Shown here: in pieces, positions 19,414-28,701 of the stretch
How the letters are laid out: the number at the start of each line of letters is the position of its first letter
Numbering within the stretch: the first letter of the stretch is position 1
Source of the DNA: Phenylobacterium deserti
GTDB taxonomy: Bacteria > Pseudomonadota > Alphaproteobacteria > Caulobacterales > Caulobacteraceae
Direction: 5' to 3'
DNA: 64,000 bases
Assembly: GCF_003254705.1 (NCBI RefSeq)
Contig: NZ_QFYR01000001.1
Span: forward strand, 558,001 to 622,000
Notes under the pieces: generated by a model
What the model was told of the DNA's origin: nothing
Databases searched by the model: none
What the model saw: the letters and a program-made list of their open reading frames with translations, nothing else
Made by a program: the position numbers and the translations under genes

Positions 19414-19470
19414 CCACTATAGTCGTGCAGAACGCCGATGCGCCAGTTGTAACCGGCTCGACTGTAGTGG
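19414..19470. promoter_or_regulatory. Paired operator candidate between Lrp gene and lysine operon
   Basis: CCACTATAGTCG (19414-19425) and CGACTGTAGTGG (19459-19470) form a 12-bp inverted repeat with one mismatch, centres 45 bp apart. Each arm also contains a near-palindrome (ACTATAGT, ACTGTAGT). This is the arrangement expected for a multimeric Lrp/AsnC regulator that bends DNA over its own promoter and the divergent operon. Confidence 0.5.
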
Positions 19471-19498
19471 ACGCTCAGTTCAACAGCTGGAGGCGCAC

Positions 19499-20608
19499 AT
19501 GCGAAAGATCGCCATTGTCGGCGCAGGCAAGATCGGGTCCACGGTCGCCGACCTGCTGGCCGGATCGGGCGCCTATCAAGTCAAGGTGCTCGACGCCTCG
19601 CCCGAGGCGCTGGCCAGCCTGAACTCGAGGCACATGTTCGAGATGGAGGCGCTCGCGATCGATGATCCCGCTGCGCTTGCGCGGGCGCTGGAGGACCGCT
19701 TCGCCGTTGTGAACTGCGCGCCCTTTCATCTGACGACCACCATCGCGCGTGCGGCCAAACAGGCCGGAGCCCACTATCTGGATCTGACGGAGGACGTCGC
19801 CTCCAGCCGTGTCGTACGGGAGCTGGCCGCCGGCAGCGATACCGCCTTCATACCGCAGTGTGGTCTCGCCCCTGGCTTCATCACCATCGCGGCCTGGGAT
19901 CTTGCCCAGCACTTCGACGAGTTGCACGACGTCCGCCTGCGTGTGGGCGCCCTGCCGCGTTACCCGTCCAACGCCCTGAACTACAATCTCACCTGGTCCA
20001 CGGACGGCGTGATCAACGAGTACTGCGAGCCTTGCGAGGCAGTCGTGAACGGCCGCCTGCGCGAGGTGCCCGCGCTGGAGGAGTGTGAGGAGTTCGCGCT
20101 CGACGGCGTGACCTACGAAGCCTTCAACACCTCGGGCGGTCTCGGCACCCTGTGCGCGACACTCGAAGGCCGCGTCCGCAACCTCAACTACAAGACCATA
20201 CGCTACCCAGGGCACGCCCAGATCATGAAGGCGCTGCTCAACGACCTTGGCCTGCGCAATCGCCGCCCTGTCCTGAAGGACATCCTGGAGCAGGCGGTGC
20301 CGGCTACCTTGCAAGACGTGGTCATCGTCTTCGTCACGGTCAGCGGCATGAAGAATGGCCGGCTGATGCAGGAGACCTACGTCAACAAGGTCTACGCTCA
20401 GCCCGTCGGCGGCGAGATGAAGTCGGCCATCCAGGTCACCACGGCCGGCTCCATCTGCGCCGTGCTCGACCTTCTGTCTGAGGGCCGCCTGCCGCAAGCC
20501 GGTTTCGTGCGACAGGAAGACATTCCCCTGGCCGACTTCCTGGCGAACCGCTTTGGACGCTTCTACGCTCCGGACGATTACGCCGCGTTTCGCGCCGCCG
20601 CTGAGTAA
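19499..20608 (+). CDS. Saccharopine dehydrogenase / lysine 6-dehydrogenase family oxidoreductase
   Basis: A 369-aa NAD(P)-dependent oxidoreductase. The N-terminal Rossmann motif is GAGKIG (8-13), followed by the catalytic-domain motifs YLDLTEDVA and PQCGLAPGF (near 96 and 114). Saccharopine dehydrogenase and lysine 6-dehydrogenase share this fold and length. Either would yield aminoadipate semialdehyde, the substrate of the ALDH7 enzyme encoded next. No lysine-ketoglutarate reductase gene is near, which slightly favours direct lysine 6-dehydrogenase. GGAGG lies six bases before ATG 19499; an upstream extension to 19190 would run into the Lrp gene. Confidence 0.8.
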   Translation: MRKIAIVGAGKIGSTVADLLAGSGAYQVKVLDASPEALASLNSRHMFEMEALAIDDPAALARALEDRFAVVNCAPFHLTTTIARAAKQAGAHYLDLTEDVASSRVVRELAAGSDTAFIPQCGLAPGFITIAAWDLAQHFDELHDVRLRVGALPRYPSNALNYNLTWSTDGVINEYCEPCEAVVNGRLREVPALEECEEFALDGVTYEAFNTSGGLGTLCATLEGRVRNLNYKTIRYPGHAQIMKALLNDLGLRNRRPVLKDILEQAVPATLQDVVIVFVTVSGMKNGRLMQETYVNKVYAQPVGGEMKSAIQVTTAGSICAVLDLLSEGRLPQAGFVRQEDIPLADFLANRFGRFYAPDDYAAFRAAAE

Positions 20609-20620
20609 GAGTTCAAGCCC

Positions 20621-22150
20621 ATGACCCTGCAGAGCAAGATCGGCTCGGCCGCCGCCGACGCCGCCGCGATCCTCGAACGCCTGGGCGTTCCGGCCGAACG
20701 TTGGACGGGTGGAGCGCGCGCCGTCCACTCGCCCGTCACTGGCGAGACCCTCGGCCAAGTGCACGACACCGACGCCGCCGGCGTCGCCGCCGCGGTAGAA
20801 GCCGCGCATGCAGCGTTCCTGGCCTGGCGCAACGTGCCGGCTCCGCGTCGAGGCGAACTGGTCCGGCTTTTCGGCGAGGAGCTGCGTGCGGCGAAGACCG
20901 ACCTCGCCGCCCTCGTCACACTGGAAGCCGGCAAGATCGTCTCCGAGGCTCAGGGCGAAGTTCAGGAGATGATCGACATCTGCGACTACGCGGTCGGTCT
21001 CTCACGCCAGCTGTTCGGCCTGACCCTCGCGACCGAGCGCCCAGACCACCGCATGATGGAAACCTGGCATCCGCTAGGGGTCGTGGGCGTCATCAGCGCG
21101 TTCAACTTTCCCGTCGCTGTGTGGTCCTGGAACGCCTGCCTGGCCCTGGTCTGCGGCGATCCCGTGGTCTGGAAGCCTTCGGAGAAGACCCCCCTCACCG
21201 CGCTCGCGGTCCAGGCTCTGTTCGAGCGCGCCGCGGCGCGCTTCGGCGACGCGCCAGCCGATCTTTCCACGGTCGTCCTCGGCGGCCGCGAGGTTGGTGA
21301 AGCCCTGGTCGATCATCCGAAGGTTCCTCTGGTGTCGGCCACCGGGTCAACGGCCATGGGCCGCGCGGTGGGACCGCGCCTGGCGGCCCGCTTCGCCCGC
21401 AGCCTTCTCGAGCTGGGCGGCAACAACGCGGCCATCGTCGCTCCGACCGCAGACCTCGACCTGACGCTGCGCGGCGTCGCCTTTGCGGCTATGGGCACCG
21501 CCGGACAGCGCTGCACCACCCTGCGCCGCCTGTTCGTGCACGACAGCCTCTATGACGCCTTCCTGCCGCGCCTGAAGGCCGCGTACGGATCCGTGCGCGT
21601 CGGCGATCCGCGGCAAGCCGGAACCCTGGTCGGTCCCTTGATCGACGAAGGCTCCCTCGCGGCGATGCAGCGTGCTCTGGACGAGGCGCGCGCGGCTGGC
21701 GGTCAGGTGACGGGCGGCGGCGAGGTCGAGGTGGCGGGCTGCGGCGGGACCTATGTTCGCCCAGCGCTAGTGGAGATGCCCTCGCAAGCAGGCCCGGTGG
21801 TGCGCGAGACCTTTGCGCCGATCCTCTACGTGATGCGCTACTCGGACCTGGAGCAGGCGATCGCGCTGCAGAACGACGTACCGCAGGGCCTGTCGTCCTC
21901 GATCTTCACCAACGACATCCGCGAAGCCGAGCTGTTCGTCAGCCCGCGCGGCTCCGACTGCGGCATCGCCAACATCAACATCGGGCCCTCAGGCGCCGAG
22001 ATCGGCGGCGCCTTCGGCGGCGAGAAGGAGACCGGCGGCGGGCGCGAAGCCGGCTCCGACAGCTGGAAGGCCTACATGCGCCGCGCCACCAACACGGTGA
22101 ACTACGGCCGCACCCTGCCGCTGGCCCAAGGCGTCAGCTTCGACCTCTAG
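20621..22150 (+). CDS. Aldehyde dehydrogenase, ALDH7 type (probable aminoadipate semialdehyde dehydrogenase)
   Basis: A 509-aa NAD-dependent aldehyde dehydrogenase. The catalytic Cys298 is in GTAGQRCTT, the general base Glu265 in LELGGNNA, and Asn162 in FNFPVAVW. Length and the GGEKETGGGREAGSD motif near the C-terminus match the antiquitin/AmaB group, which oxidises L-2-aminoadipate 6-semialdehyde. It follows the saccharopine-dehydrogenase-like gene by 12 bases, and both are divergent from an Lrp regulator, supporting a lysine catabolic operon. Its TAG stop is in a CTAG shared with the convergent gene. Confidence 0.88.
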   Translation: MTLQSKIGSAAADAAAILERLGVPAERWTGGARAVHSPVTGETLGQVHDTDAAGVAAAVEAAHAAFLAWRNVPAPRRGELVRLFGEELRAAKTDLAALVTLEAGKIVSEAQGEVQEMIDICDYAVGLSRQLFGLTLATERPDHRMMETWHPLGVVGVISAFNFPVAVWSWNACLALVCGDPVVWKPSEKTPLTALAVQALFERAAARFGDAPADLSTVVLGGREVGEALVDHPKVPLVSATGSTAMGRAVGPRLAARFARSLLELGGNNAAIVAPTADLDLTLRGVAFAAMGTAGQRCTTLRRLFVHDSLYDAFLPRLKAAYGSVRVGDPRQAGTLVGPLIDEGSLAAMQRALDEARAAGGQVTGGGEVEVAGCGGTYVRPALVEMPSQAGPVVRETFAPILYVMRYSDLEQAIALQNDVPQGLSSSIFTNDIREAELFVSPRGSDCGIANINIGPSGAEIGGAFGGEKETGGGREAGSDSWKAYMRRATNTVNYGRTLPLAQGVSFDL

Positions 22151-24333
22151 GCCTTCAGCTGCGCCGGGTCGATTGGCAGGCTGCGCACCCGCTTGCCGGT
22201 GGCGGCGAAGACCGCGTTGCAAAGCGCCGGGATGACCGGCGGCAAAGCCGGCTCGCCAAGCCCGGTCGGCGGGAAGTCCGTTGTGACGAACTTCACCTCG
22301 ACCGGCGGCGCCTCGGAGATGCGCATCAACGGGTAGGTGTCGAAGTTACTTTCGACCGCTGCGCCGTTCTCGATGGTGACCTTCTGGTGCAGGGCTTCGG
22401 ACAGGCCGTCGAGGGCCGAGCCTTCCACCTGGTTCAGGGCGCCGAAGGGGTTGATGATCTGGCGGCCCACGTCGCCCGCCACCCAGACCTTCTCCGGCGT
22501 CACATTGCCGTCGGCGTCGACCGAGGCGCGGACCACTTCGGCGAAGTAGCCGAGGTGGCTGTAGTAGAAGGCGATGCCCATGCCGGTGCGGGCCGGAAGC
22601 TTGGTCTTGCCCCAGCCGCTCATCTCCGCGACGGCGCGCAGGGCGCCTTCCATGCGGCGCGGGTTGAAGGCGCCCTGGCCCTCGGGGACTTCCGTCTGGG
22701 CCGCGAGCAGGCGCATGCGGAACTCGTAGGGGTCCGCGCCGGCGGCGTGGGCCAGCTCGTCGATGAAGGACTGCATGACGAAGGCCAGGGCGTTGGAGCC
22801 CGGCGCGCGCAGCGGCCCGGTGGGCACGCCGATCGGCATGGTCGAGACGTCGAGGCGGCAGTTCGGGACGAAGCGGGCCGGGAACTCGTTCTCGCTCATC
22901 CGGGCGCTGGGCGCGTACTGGTCGCCCTCGCCGAAGGTCACGAAGTGGTCGTGCCAGGCGACCAACTTGCCCGAGGCGTCCAGGCCGCCGGACAGATAGT
23001 GGAAGCCGGCCGGGCGATAGAAGTCGTGCCTCAGGTCGTCCTCGCGGGTCCACAGCAGCTTCACGGGCCGGCCGGTTTCGCGGGCGATCCAGGCCGCCTC
23101 CACCATGTAGTCATTAGACAGTCGTCGGCCGAAGCCGCCGCCGCCGCGGATCATGTGGATGGTGATGTCCTCGGGCTTGATGCCGAGGGTGCGGGCGGTG
23201 AGCTGGCGGCCGGGCTCGGGGTTCTGGGTGGGGGCCCAGATCTCGAGCTTGCCGTTCTGGAAATGGGCGGTGCAGTTCTGCGGCTCGAGGGGCGCGTGGG
23301 CCAGGAAGGGGTAGGCGTAGGCGGCCTGGACGGTCCGGGCGGCGCCCTTCAGGGCGGCGTCGATGTCGCCATCGTTCCTGAGGTTTTTCTGAGGCTTAGC
23401 CTTGGCGAGTTCATCGGCGCGAGCCTGGAAGCCGGCGCTGCTCTGCGCCGAGGTGGGGTGTTCGGCCCAGCGGATGTTGAGGCGATCGCGGCCCTTTCGG
23501 GCGGCCCACCAGCTGTCGGCGACCACGGCGACGCCGGGCAGCAGGCCGGAAAGCTCGGTCCCGCCCTCGACCACGAAGGCCTTGCGGACCCCCTTGACGC
23601 CTTGCGCCGCCGCGAGGTCGGCGCCCGCCACCTTGGCGCCGAACACGGGCGCCTTCTCGTATGTGGCATACAGCATCCCGGGCACCTGAACATCGATGCC
23701 GAACAGGGGCTGACCGGTGACGATCTTGGCTGTGTCGTACTGAGCGCGCGGCTTGCCGATGATGCGGTAGGCGGCCGGGTCCTTGAGCGTCAGGCTCTTG
23801 GGATCGGGCACCGGGACGGCGGCGGCCTTGGCGGCCAGGCTGCCGTAGGTCGCACGGCGCCCGGAGGCGGCGTGCACCACCACGCCAGGCGTCGTCGTGC
23901 ATTCGGCGGGCGAGACGCCCCACCCTCGCGCGGCGGCGGCGATCAGCATGGCGCGGCCCGCACCGCCCACACGGCGCAGCTCTTCCCAGTGCAGGGGCGT
24001 GGCCATGCTGCCGCCGGCGAACTGGCGGCCATAGATGGTCGGATCGTTGTCGGCCTGGACGATGCGGACCTTGCTCCAGTCCACGTCCAGCTCCTCGGCG
24101 ATCAGCATGGGCAGCATGGTCTTGATGCCCTGCCCCACTTCCGGGTTCTTGGAGGTGATGGTCACCGTCTCGTCCGGCGCGATCCGGACATAGGCGTTGA
24201 AGGGCTGCAGCGGCGGGGTCGCCGGCTGCTGCCCCTGCGCGCCGGCCTTGGGCGCGAGGGCGAAAGCCAGGACCAGGCCGCCGGACACGGCGCCGGCCTT
24301 CATGAACTCGCGGCGGGACGTCTGGACGGTCAT
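22147..24333 (-). CDS. Molybdopterin-binding subunit of a xanthine-oxidase-family hydroxylase (IorB-like)
   Basis: A 728-aa large subunit with an N-terminal Tat signal (SRREFMKAG, residues 6-14), so it is exported folded. It contains the aldehyde oxidase/xanthine dehydrogenase molybdopterin domains, for example GGGFGRRLSNDY and the C-terminal GLGEPALPPVIPALCNAVF, cut here into GLGEPALPP and ALCNAVFAATG. Layout and size match isoquinoline 1-oxidoreductase beta subunit. The substrate is not predictable from sequence. It lies one base after the iron-sulphur subunit gene, and no FAD subunit is present, so electrons probably pass to a cytochrome or quinone. Confidence 0.88.
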   Translation of the reverse strand: MTVQTSRREFMKAGAVSGGLVLAFALAPKAGAQGQQPATPPLQPFNAYVRIAPDETVTITSKNPEVGQGIKTMLPMLIAEELDVDWSKVRIVQADNDPTIYGRQFAGGSMATPLHWEELRRVGGAGRAMLIAAAARGWGVSPAECTTTPGVVVHAASGRRATYGSLAAKAAAVPVPDPKSLTLKDPAAYRIIGKPRAQYDTAKIVTGQPLFGIDVQVPGMLYATYEKAPVFGAKVAGADLAAAQGVKGVRKAFVVEGGTELSGLLPGVAVVADSWWAARKGRDRLNIRWAEHPTSAQSSAGFQARADELAKAKPQKNLRNDGDIDAALKGAARTVQAAYAYPFLAHAPLEPQNCTAHFQNGKLEIWAPTQNPEPGRQLTARTLGIKPEDITIHMIRGGGGFGRRLSNDYMVEAAWIARETGRPVKLLWTREDDLRHDFYRPAGFHYLSGGLDASGKLVAWHDHFVTFGEGDQYAPSARMSENEFPARFVPNCRLDVSTMPIGVPTGPLRAPGSNALAFVMQSFIDELAHAAGADPYEFRMRLLAAQTEVPEGQGAFNPRRMEGALRAVAEMSGWGKTKLPARTGMGIAFYYSHLGYFAEVVRASVDADGNVTPEKVWVAGDVGRQIINPFGALNQVEGSALDGLSEALHQKVTIENGAAVESNFDTYPLMRISEAPPVEVKFVTTDFPPTGLGEPALPPVIPALCNAVFAATGKRVRSLPIDPAQLKA

Positions 24334-24334
24334 G

Positions 24335-24799
24335 CTACGCCTCCCCGCGCTGGCCGGAGGCCCGCTTGATGGCCGCGCGGATCCGCCCGTAGGTGGCGCA
24401 GCGGCAGATGTTGCCGTTCATGGCCGCGTCGATGTCCGCGTCCGTGGGCTTGGGGTTCTTGGTCAGCAGGGCGGTGGCCGACATGATCTGTCCCGGCTGG
24501 CAGTAGCCGCACTGGGCGACGTCCAGTTCGGTCCAGGCCTGCTGCACCCGCTGCCCGACGGCAGAGGCGCCGATCCCTTCAATGGTGGTGATCTTGCCCT
24601 GCACCGCCGACACCGGGGTCACGCAGGAGCGGATCGGCTGGCCGTCCAGATGGACGGTGCAGGCGCCGCACTGGCCGACGCCGCAGCCGAACTTGGGGCC
24701 GAGGACGCCCAGGGCGTCGCGCAGGGTCCAGAGCAGAGGGGTGTCCGGATCGACGTCCGCCTCGCGGACCTTTCCGTTGACGTTGAGCTTGAAGGCCAT
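24335..24799 (-). CDS. [2Fe-2S] subunit of the same hydroxylase (IorA-like)
   Basis: A 154-aa protein with two [2Fe-2S] clusters. The plant-ferredoxin-like cluster uses Cys39, Cys44, Cys47 and Cys59 (CGVGQCGAC); the helical cluster uses Cys97, Cys100, Cys132 and Cys134 (CGYCQPG, CRC). It passes electrons from the molybdenum centre. It has no signal peptide of its own, so it is probably carried out of the cell with the Tat-tagged large subunit. Confidence 0.92.
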   Translation of the reverse strand: MAFKLNVNGKVREADVDPDTPLLWTLRDALGVLGPKFGCGVGQCGACTVHLDGQPIRSCVTPVSAVQGKITTIEGIGASAVGQRVQQAWTELDVAQCGYCQPGQIMSATALLTKNPKPTDADIDAAMNGNICRCATYGRIRAAIKRASGQRGEA

Positions 24800-24859
24800 G
24801 GGCGCCCCTCCGTTATCCAGCGGAAGCTAGTGGCGCCGATGCGCCGGGCGCAAGCGGCC

Positions 24860-26242
24860 TCAACGCAGGTCCGGGATCTTGATCTCGATGACGGCCGAGA
24901 AGCCGGTCGGCTCGAAGCTTGACTCCACCCTGCCCCCGCGGTCGCGCAGGGCGGCCTCCAGCAAGCGACTGCCGAAACCGCGCCGGCCGCTGGGGGCGAC
25001 TTCCGGCCCCCCCTGCTCGCGCCACCGGAAGGCGGCGCACCCATCCGGCGCGGGCTGGACCGAGATGAGGACCATACCACCGGCCCGCGACAAGGCCCCA
25101 TGCTTCACCGCGTTGGTGCCGAGCTCGTGCAGAAGCAGGGCCACGCCGATCGCCGTTTCGCCGCTCATGGTCACCTGGCGCAGCGCCAGGTCGATCTGGA
25201 AGCGCCCGAGATCGAACATGGTGAGGACCTGGTCGAACAGGTCGCCAAGCCCCACCGCCTGGCCTCCGGAGGCGGTCAGAAGATCTTGAGAGGCGGCCAT
25301 GGCGCGAATGCGCGCGGACAGCACCGCCTCCATCGCCTGCACCGTGTCGGCGCCCTGGGCCGCTTGCCGGACCATGGCGGCCATGATCTGCATGCCGTTC
25401 TTGGAGCGGTGGGCGAGCTCGCCCATCATCAGCAGGCTGCGTTCTTCCGCCGTGCGGCGCTCGGTGACGTCCAGGGTGGTGCCGACCACCAAGGCCGGAC
25501 CGCGCGCATCGCGGATCATGCGGCCGCTCATCATCAGCCACTTCACCTCGCCGGCGTCGGTGACGATGCGGTGCTCAAGCGAGAAGTTCGGCCCCACCGC
25601 CTTGTCCCGCGCATGAAGGAAGGTGCGGCGGGTGAGCTCCAGGTCGTCCGGGTGGATGTGGCGCAGGTAGGTGTCCAGCGTCACCGACGCGCCCGGCGCC
25701 ACACCGAAGATCTCCCGGTTGTGCTCCGACCACACCACGTCACCGGTCCTCAGGTCCCACTCCCACAGGCCAAGACCCGTGGCCTCCACCGCCAGCTCCA
25801 TGCGGCGGCGCTGCCGCTCCAGAGCCTGCTCCAGACGGCGGCTTTCGGTGATGTCGGTGACCAAGCCGTCCCACAGGGTGGAGCCGTCGCCGAGAAACCG
25901 CGGGGCCGACACGATGCGAGCCCAGCGCAACTGGCCCTCCGGGCCGTGGATCAGCACTTCCATGCGAAAGGGCCGCCGCTCGGCCAGGGCGGCGCGCTCG
26001 GCGTCCAGGTAGCAGGGCCGGTGCTCTTCCAGGATGCAGTTGTAGAGGAGGTCGGGGTTCATCAAGGCCGCGGCCGGCGCGACGCCCGTCAGCGCTTCGC
26101 AGCTGGAGCCAATGTAGGTGAAGCGCTTGAATGTTCCGTCAGCGGAGGCATGCATCTGGAAGGGCATGCCAAGTCCCAGGGTTTCCGCCATGTCGCGGAA
26201 GGTCGGATGTTCTGTCCGCACCAGGTCCATCCGATCTTCCAC
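24860..26242 (-). CDS. PAS-domain HWE histidine kinase
   Basis: A 460-aa soluble sensor kinase with two PAS domains (about 30-135 and 150-262; the second has WSEHNREIFGVAPG and its PAC region) and a C-terminal HWE kinase core. The phospho-accepting His278 is in ELAHRSKN, the N-box reads LLHELGTNAVKHGA, and the WRE of the family is in FRWREQGG. It lacks membrane helices. It is an orphan, with no response regulator next to it. The start may be GTG 26242 or ATG 26230. Confidence 0.88.
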   Translation of the reverse strand: MEDRMDLVRTEHPTFRDMAETLGLGMPFQMHASADGTFKRFTYIGSSCEALTGVAPAAALMNPDLLYNCILEEHRPCYLDAERAALAERRPFRMEVLIHGPEGQLRWARIVSAPRFLGDGSTLWDGLVTDITESRRLEQALERQRRRMELAVEATGLGLWEWDLRTGDVVWSEHNREIFGVAPGASVTLDTYLRHIHPDDLELTRRTFLHARDKAVGPNFSLEHRIVTDAGEVKWLMMSGRMIRDARGPALVVGTTLDVTERRTAEERSLLMMGELAHRSKNGMQIMAAMVRQAAQGADTVQAMEAVLSARIRAMAASQDLLTASGGQAVGLGDLFDQVLTMFDLGRFQIDLALRQVTMSGETAIGVALLLHELGTNAVKHGALSRAGGMVLISVQPAPDGCAAFRWREQGGPEVAPSGRRGFGSRLLEAALRDRGGRVESSFEPTGFSAVIEIKIPDLR

Positions 26243-26366
26243 GGAGCCCGCCCTCTCCCATCGCGCGAATTACATTGGTATGCGCGCATGGGCTGCACAA
26301 CACCAAATGCTGTGTGTGCAGGATGCTGGACGGCGAAGCGGCGCTATGACAACGCGACCGGAAGCC

Positions 26367-27062
26367 TCAGACGCGCGGCAAGATGACCACCATGTCCGGC
26401 AGTTCGTTCGGATTGTCGGTACGAGCGGGGAAGCGCTCGGCCAGGATGTCGGCGCAGAGGCCCACCGCCGCCGCAAAGCCGGCCGCCGGCTCGCCGCGCT
26501 TCAGACCGGCGACCAGAGCCGCCATGGCGCGGTCCCAGACGCCGGGCTCCACCTGTGAGGCGATGCCCTCGTCGGCGATGATCTCGGCCATGTGTTCGGC
26601 GAAGGAGACGAAGATCAGCACGCCGGTCCGCTCGCGCGTCTGGTGCAGGTTCTTGGCCAGGAACTGAGCCTGGGCCAGGCGGCGCACCCGCTCGCGCTTG
26701 AAGGGTCTTGGCGTCAGAACCCGGCGCACGGCCGGAATGGAGGCCAGGAGGAAGGTTGCGGCGAACAGCACCGCCTGCAGCATCACTGCGCCCAGCAGCG
26801 CGTCCCGCGCGGCGCGTTCGGCCAGCGCGCCCGCCTGCACCGCCGACCAGCCGCCCAGCAGGTCCGGCGCACTGACATGCACGCCGGCCAGCAGGAGAAT
26901 GGCAGGACCCAGCAGGGCGACGCCGGCCGCCCAAGCCAGTGGCGTTTCGCCGTAGTCGGAGCTTTCCTCCGCCACCACGCAATAGATCTCGCCCGTGGTG
27001 CGGGCTTCGGCCTCGCGCACAGCCGCCTGGATGGCGGAAACGTCCGAAGGGGTCAGCGTCAT
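26367..27062 (-). CDS. TPM-domain membrane protein
   Basis: A 231-aa protein with an N-terminal segment of the TPM fold (AVREAEARTTGEIYCVVA), two hydrophobic stretches (about 40-65 and 90-115) and a C-terminal TPM part with GVLIFVSFAEHMAEIIADEGI. It is the last gene of the lemA operon and starts one base after the preceding stop. Related proteins are annotated as TPM-domain or YgcG-like; the function is not known. Confidence 0.8.
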   Translation of the reverse strand: MTLTPSDVSAIQAAVREAEARTTGEIYCVVAEESSDYGETPLAWAAGVALLGPAILLLAGVHVSAPDLLGGWSAVQAGALAERAARDALLGAVMLQAVLFAATFLLASIPAVRRVLTPRPFKRERVRRLAQAQFLAKNLHQTRERTGVLIFVSFAEHMAEIIADEGIASQVEPGVWDRAMAALVAGLKRGEPAAGFAAAVGLCADILAERFPARTDNPNELPDMVVILPRV

Positions 27063-27063
27063 C

Positions 27064-27879
27064 TCACCAGCTCCCCGAAGATCCGCCGCCGCCGAACGAG
27101 CCGCCGCCGCCCGAGAAGCCGCCGCCGCCCCAGCCGCCACCGCCACCACCGCCCCAACCGCCGCCACCGCGACCGTTGTTGGAGAGGATGAGCGGCAGGA
27201 GCCACCACAGGCCGCCGCCGCCGCCGCGTCGCCCTCGACGCCCGCCGCCGCCGAACGCCCGGAGCGCGCCGGCGAAGATCCAGAAGAAGATGAACATGGC
27301 GACCAGGGCGCCGATCGGCAGGCCGCCGTCGCCGCTGGGCTGCTCCAGTTGCGCGGCCTGGGCGACGTTGGCCCTGGCCTGGTCTTCGGGCAGTGCGAGC
27401 TGAGCGATGAGGGCTTCGGTCCCGTCGACGACGCCCTGCTCCATCTCGCCAGCCCGGAACCTGGGCAGCACTCGTTGCTGGAGAATGACGCTGGAAAGCG
27501 CGTCGGTGAGCACCGGCTCCAGGCCGTAGCCCACCTCGATGCGGACTTTCCGTTCCTTGGGCGCGACAAGGAAGATCGCGCCGTCATCCTGCTTTTCGCG
27601 TCCGATGCCCCAGGTCCGGCCAAGCTGGTAGCCGTACTCCTCGATCTCGTACCCCTGGAGGTCCGGAACCGTGGCGACCACCACCTGGCGGCCGGTCTGG
27701 GCTTCCAGCCGCGCCAGATCGCCGTCCAGCCGCTGCTCGGCCGCCGGAGACAGGATGGCGGCGTTGTCCACCACCCGGCCGGTCAGGGGCGGGAACTTGG
27801 GCTGCGCCGACGCCGCGCCTGCGCCGAGCCAGAGGAGCCCGGCGAGCGCAGCGGCGGCGATGGTGCGGACGGCGCTCAC
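27064..27879 (-). CDS. TPM-domain protein with glycine-rich C-terminus (YgcG-like)
   Basis: A 271-aa protein with a signal peptide (about 1-25, ending ASA), a periplasmic TPM domain (30-155, LTGRVVDNAAILSP and KVRIEVGYGLEPVLTD), a membrane helix (about 193-212) and a long Gly/Trp/Ser tail (from about 215). This is the usual layout for the partner of LemA. It overlaps lemA by four bases. Confidence 0.88.
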   Translation of the reverse strand: MSAVRTIAAAALAGLLWLGAGAASAQPKFPPLTGRVVDNAAILSPAAEQRLDGDLARLEAQTGRQVVVATVPDLQGYEIEEYGYQLGRTWGIGREKQDDGAIFLVAPKERKVRIEVGYGLEPVLTDALSSVILQQRVLPRFRAGEMEQGVVDGTEALIAQLALPEDQARANVAQAAQLEQPSGDGGLPIGALVAMFIFFWIFAGALRAFGGGGRRGRRGGGGGLWWLLPLILSNNGRGGGGWGGGGGGGWGGGGFSGGGGSFGGGGSSGSW

Positions 27880-28568
27880 TGAGCGGGCTGAGGCGCCGGA
27901 GCTTGGGCCGGAGCCGCCGCCGGAGCCTGGCCGGGCGGCAGGGCCCCGGGCGCGGCGGGCGGCGCGGTGTCGAAGCTGACGGTGGGCGCGGTCTGCGCCT
28001 GAACCGAGGCGGAGAACAGCTGCATCGGCTGCGAGCCGCCATGCATGGTCTTGGCCCAGATCACCTGCGGGAAGGTGCGCAGGGTGGTGTTGTAGTCGCG
28101 AACCGCCTCGTTGTAGTCGCGCCGGGCGATGGCGATCCGGTTTTCGGTGCCTTCCAGCTGGCTCTGCAGCGCCAGGAAGTTCTGGTTGGACTGCAGCTGC
28201 GGATAGTTCTCGGTGATCATCATCAGCCGACCGAGCACGCCGGAAAGCCGGTCCTGCGCCTGGGCGTACTCCTGGAAGGCCTGGGGGTTGGTCAGGGTGG
28301 AGGCGTCCACCCGCACCTGGGTGGCCGAGGCGCGCGCCTGGGTCACCTCCACCAGCACGCCGCGCTCCTGGGCCGCGTAGCCGCGCACGGTGTTGACCAG
28401 ATTGGGGATCAGATCGCTGCGGCGCTGATACTGGTTCTGGACCTCGGCCCAGGCCGCCCGAGCCTGCTCTTCCTTGGTCGGGATGGTGTTGATGCCGCAG
28501 CCGGCGATCAGCACAGGCGCGAGCGCGATCATCGCGAGGCGAGCGAAACGGTTGCGCAGGGTCGTCAC
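27876..28568 (-). CDS. lemA: LemA family lipoprotein
   Basis: A 230-aa LemA protein. The signal has IAGC (Cys24), so it is probably lipid-anchored, and the LemA helical domain (about 35-190) includes QYQRRSDLIPNLVNTVRGYA. A Pro/Ala-rich tail follows. It is the first gene of the lemA-TPM-TPM operon, a conserved gene set whose biochemical role is unclear. Confidence 0.9.
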   Translation of the reverse strand: MTTLRNRFARLAMIALAPVLIAGCGINTIPTKEEQARAAWAEVQNQYQRRSDLIPNLVNTVRGYAAQERGVLVEVTQARASATQVRVDASTLTNPQAFQEYAQAQDRLSGVLGRLMMITENYPQLQSNQNFLALQSQLEGTENRIAIARRDYNEAVRDYNTTLRTFPQVIWAKTMHGGSQPMQLFSASVQAQTAPTVSFDTAPPAAPGALPPGQAPAAAPAQAPAPQPAQ

Positions 28569-28701
28569 GTGGCGAAGCTCCCGATCAGGTTCAAGCCCAA
28601 GCTTGCAGACGCATATGTTGTCCCGTCCTTGATCCAGCGCAACCGGCCAGCCATGACGGAGCCGGAGCAGACAAGCTTCAACGGGCGCGGGAGTTCCGGA
28701 G

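Noticed and set aside
22387-24369. A 660-codon open frame opposite the molybdenum hydroxylase
   Set aside because: The minus strand encodes intact IorB- and IorA-like subunits; the plus frame shows only Gly/Ala/Arg-rich filler.
25100-26386. A long plus-strand frame across the HWE kinase
   Set aside because: The kinase on the minus strand has all expected motifs; the plus frame has none.
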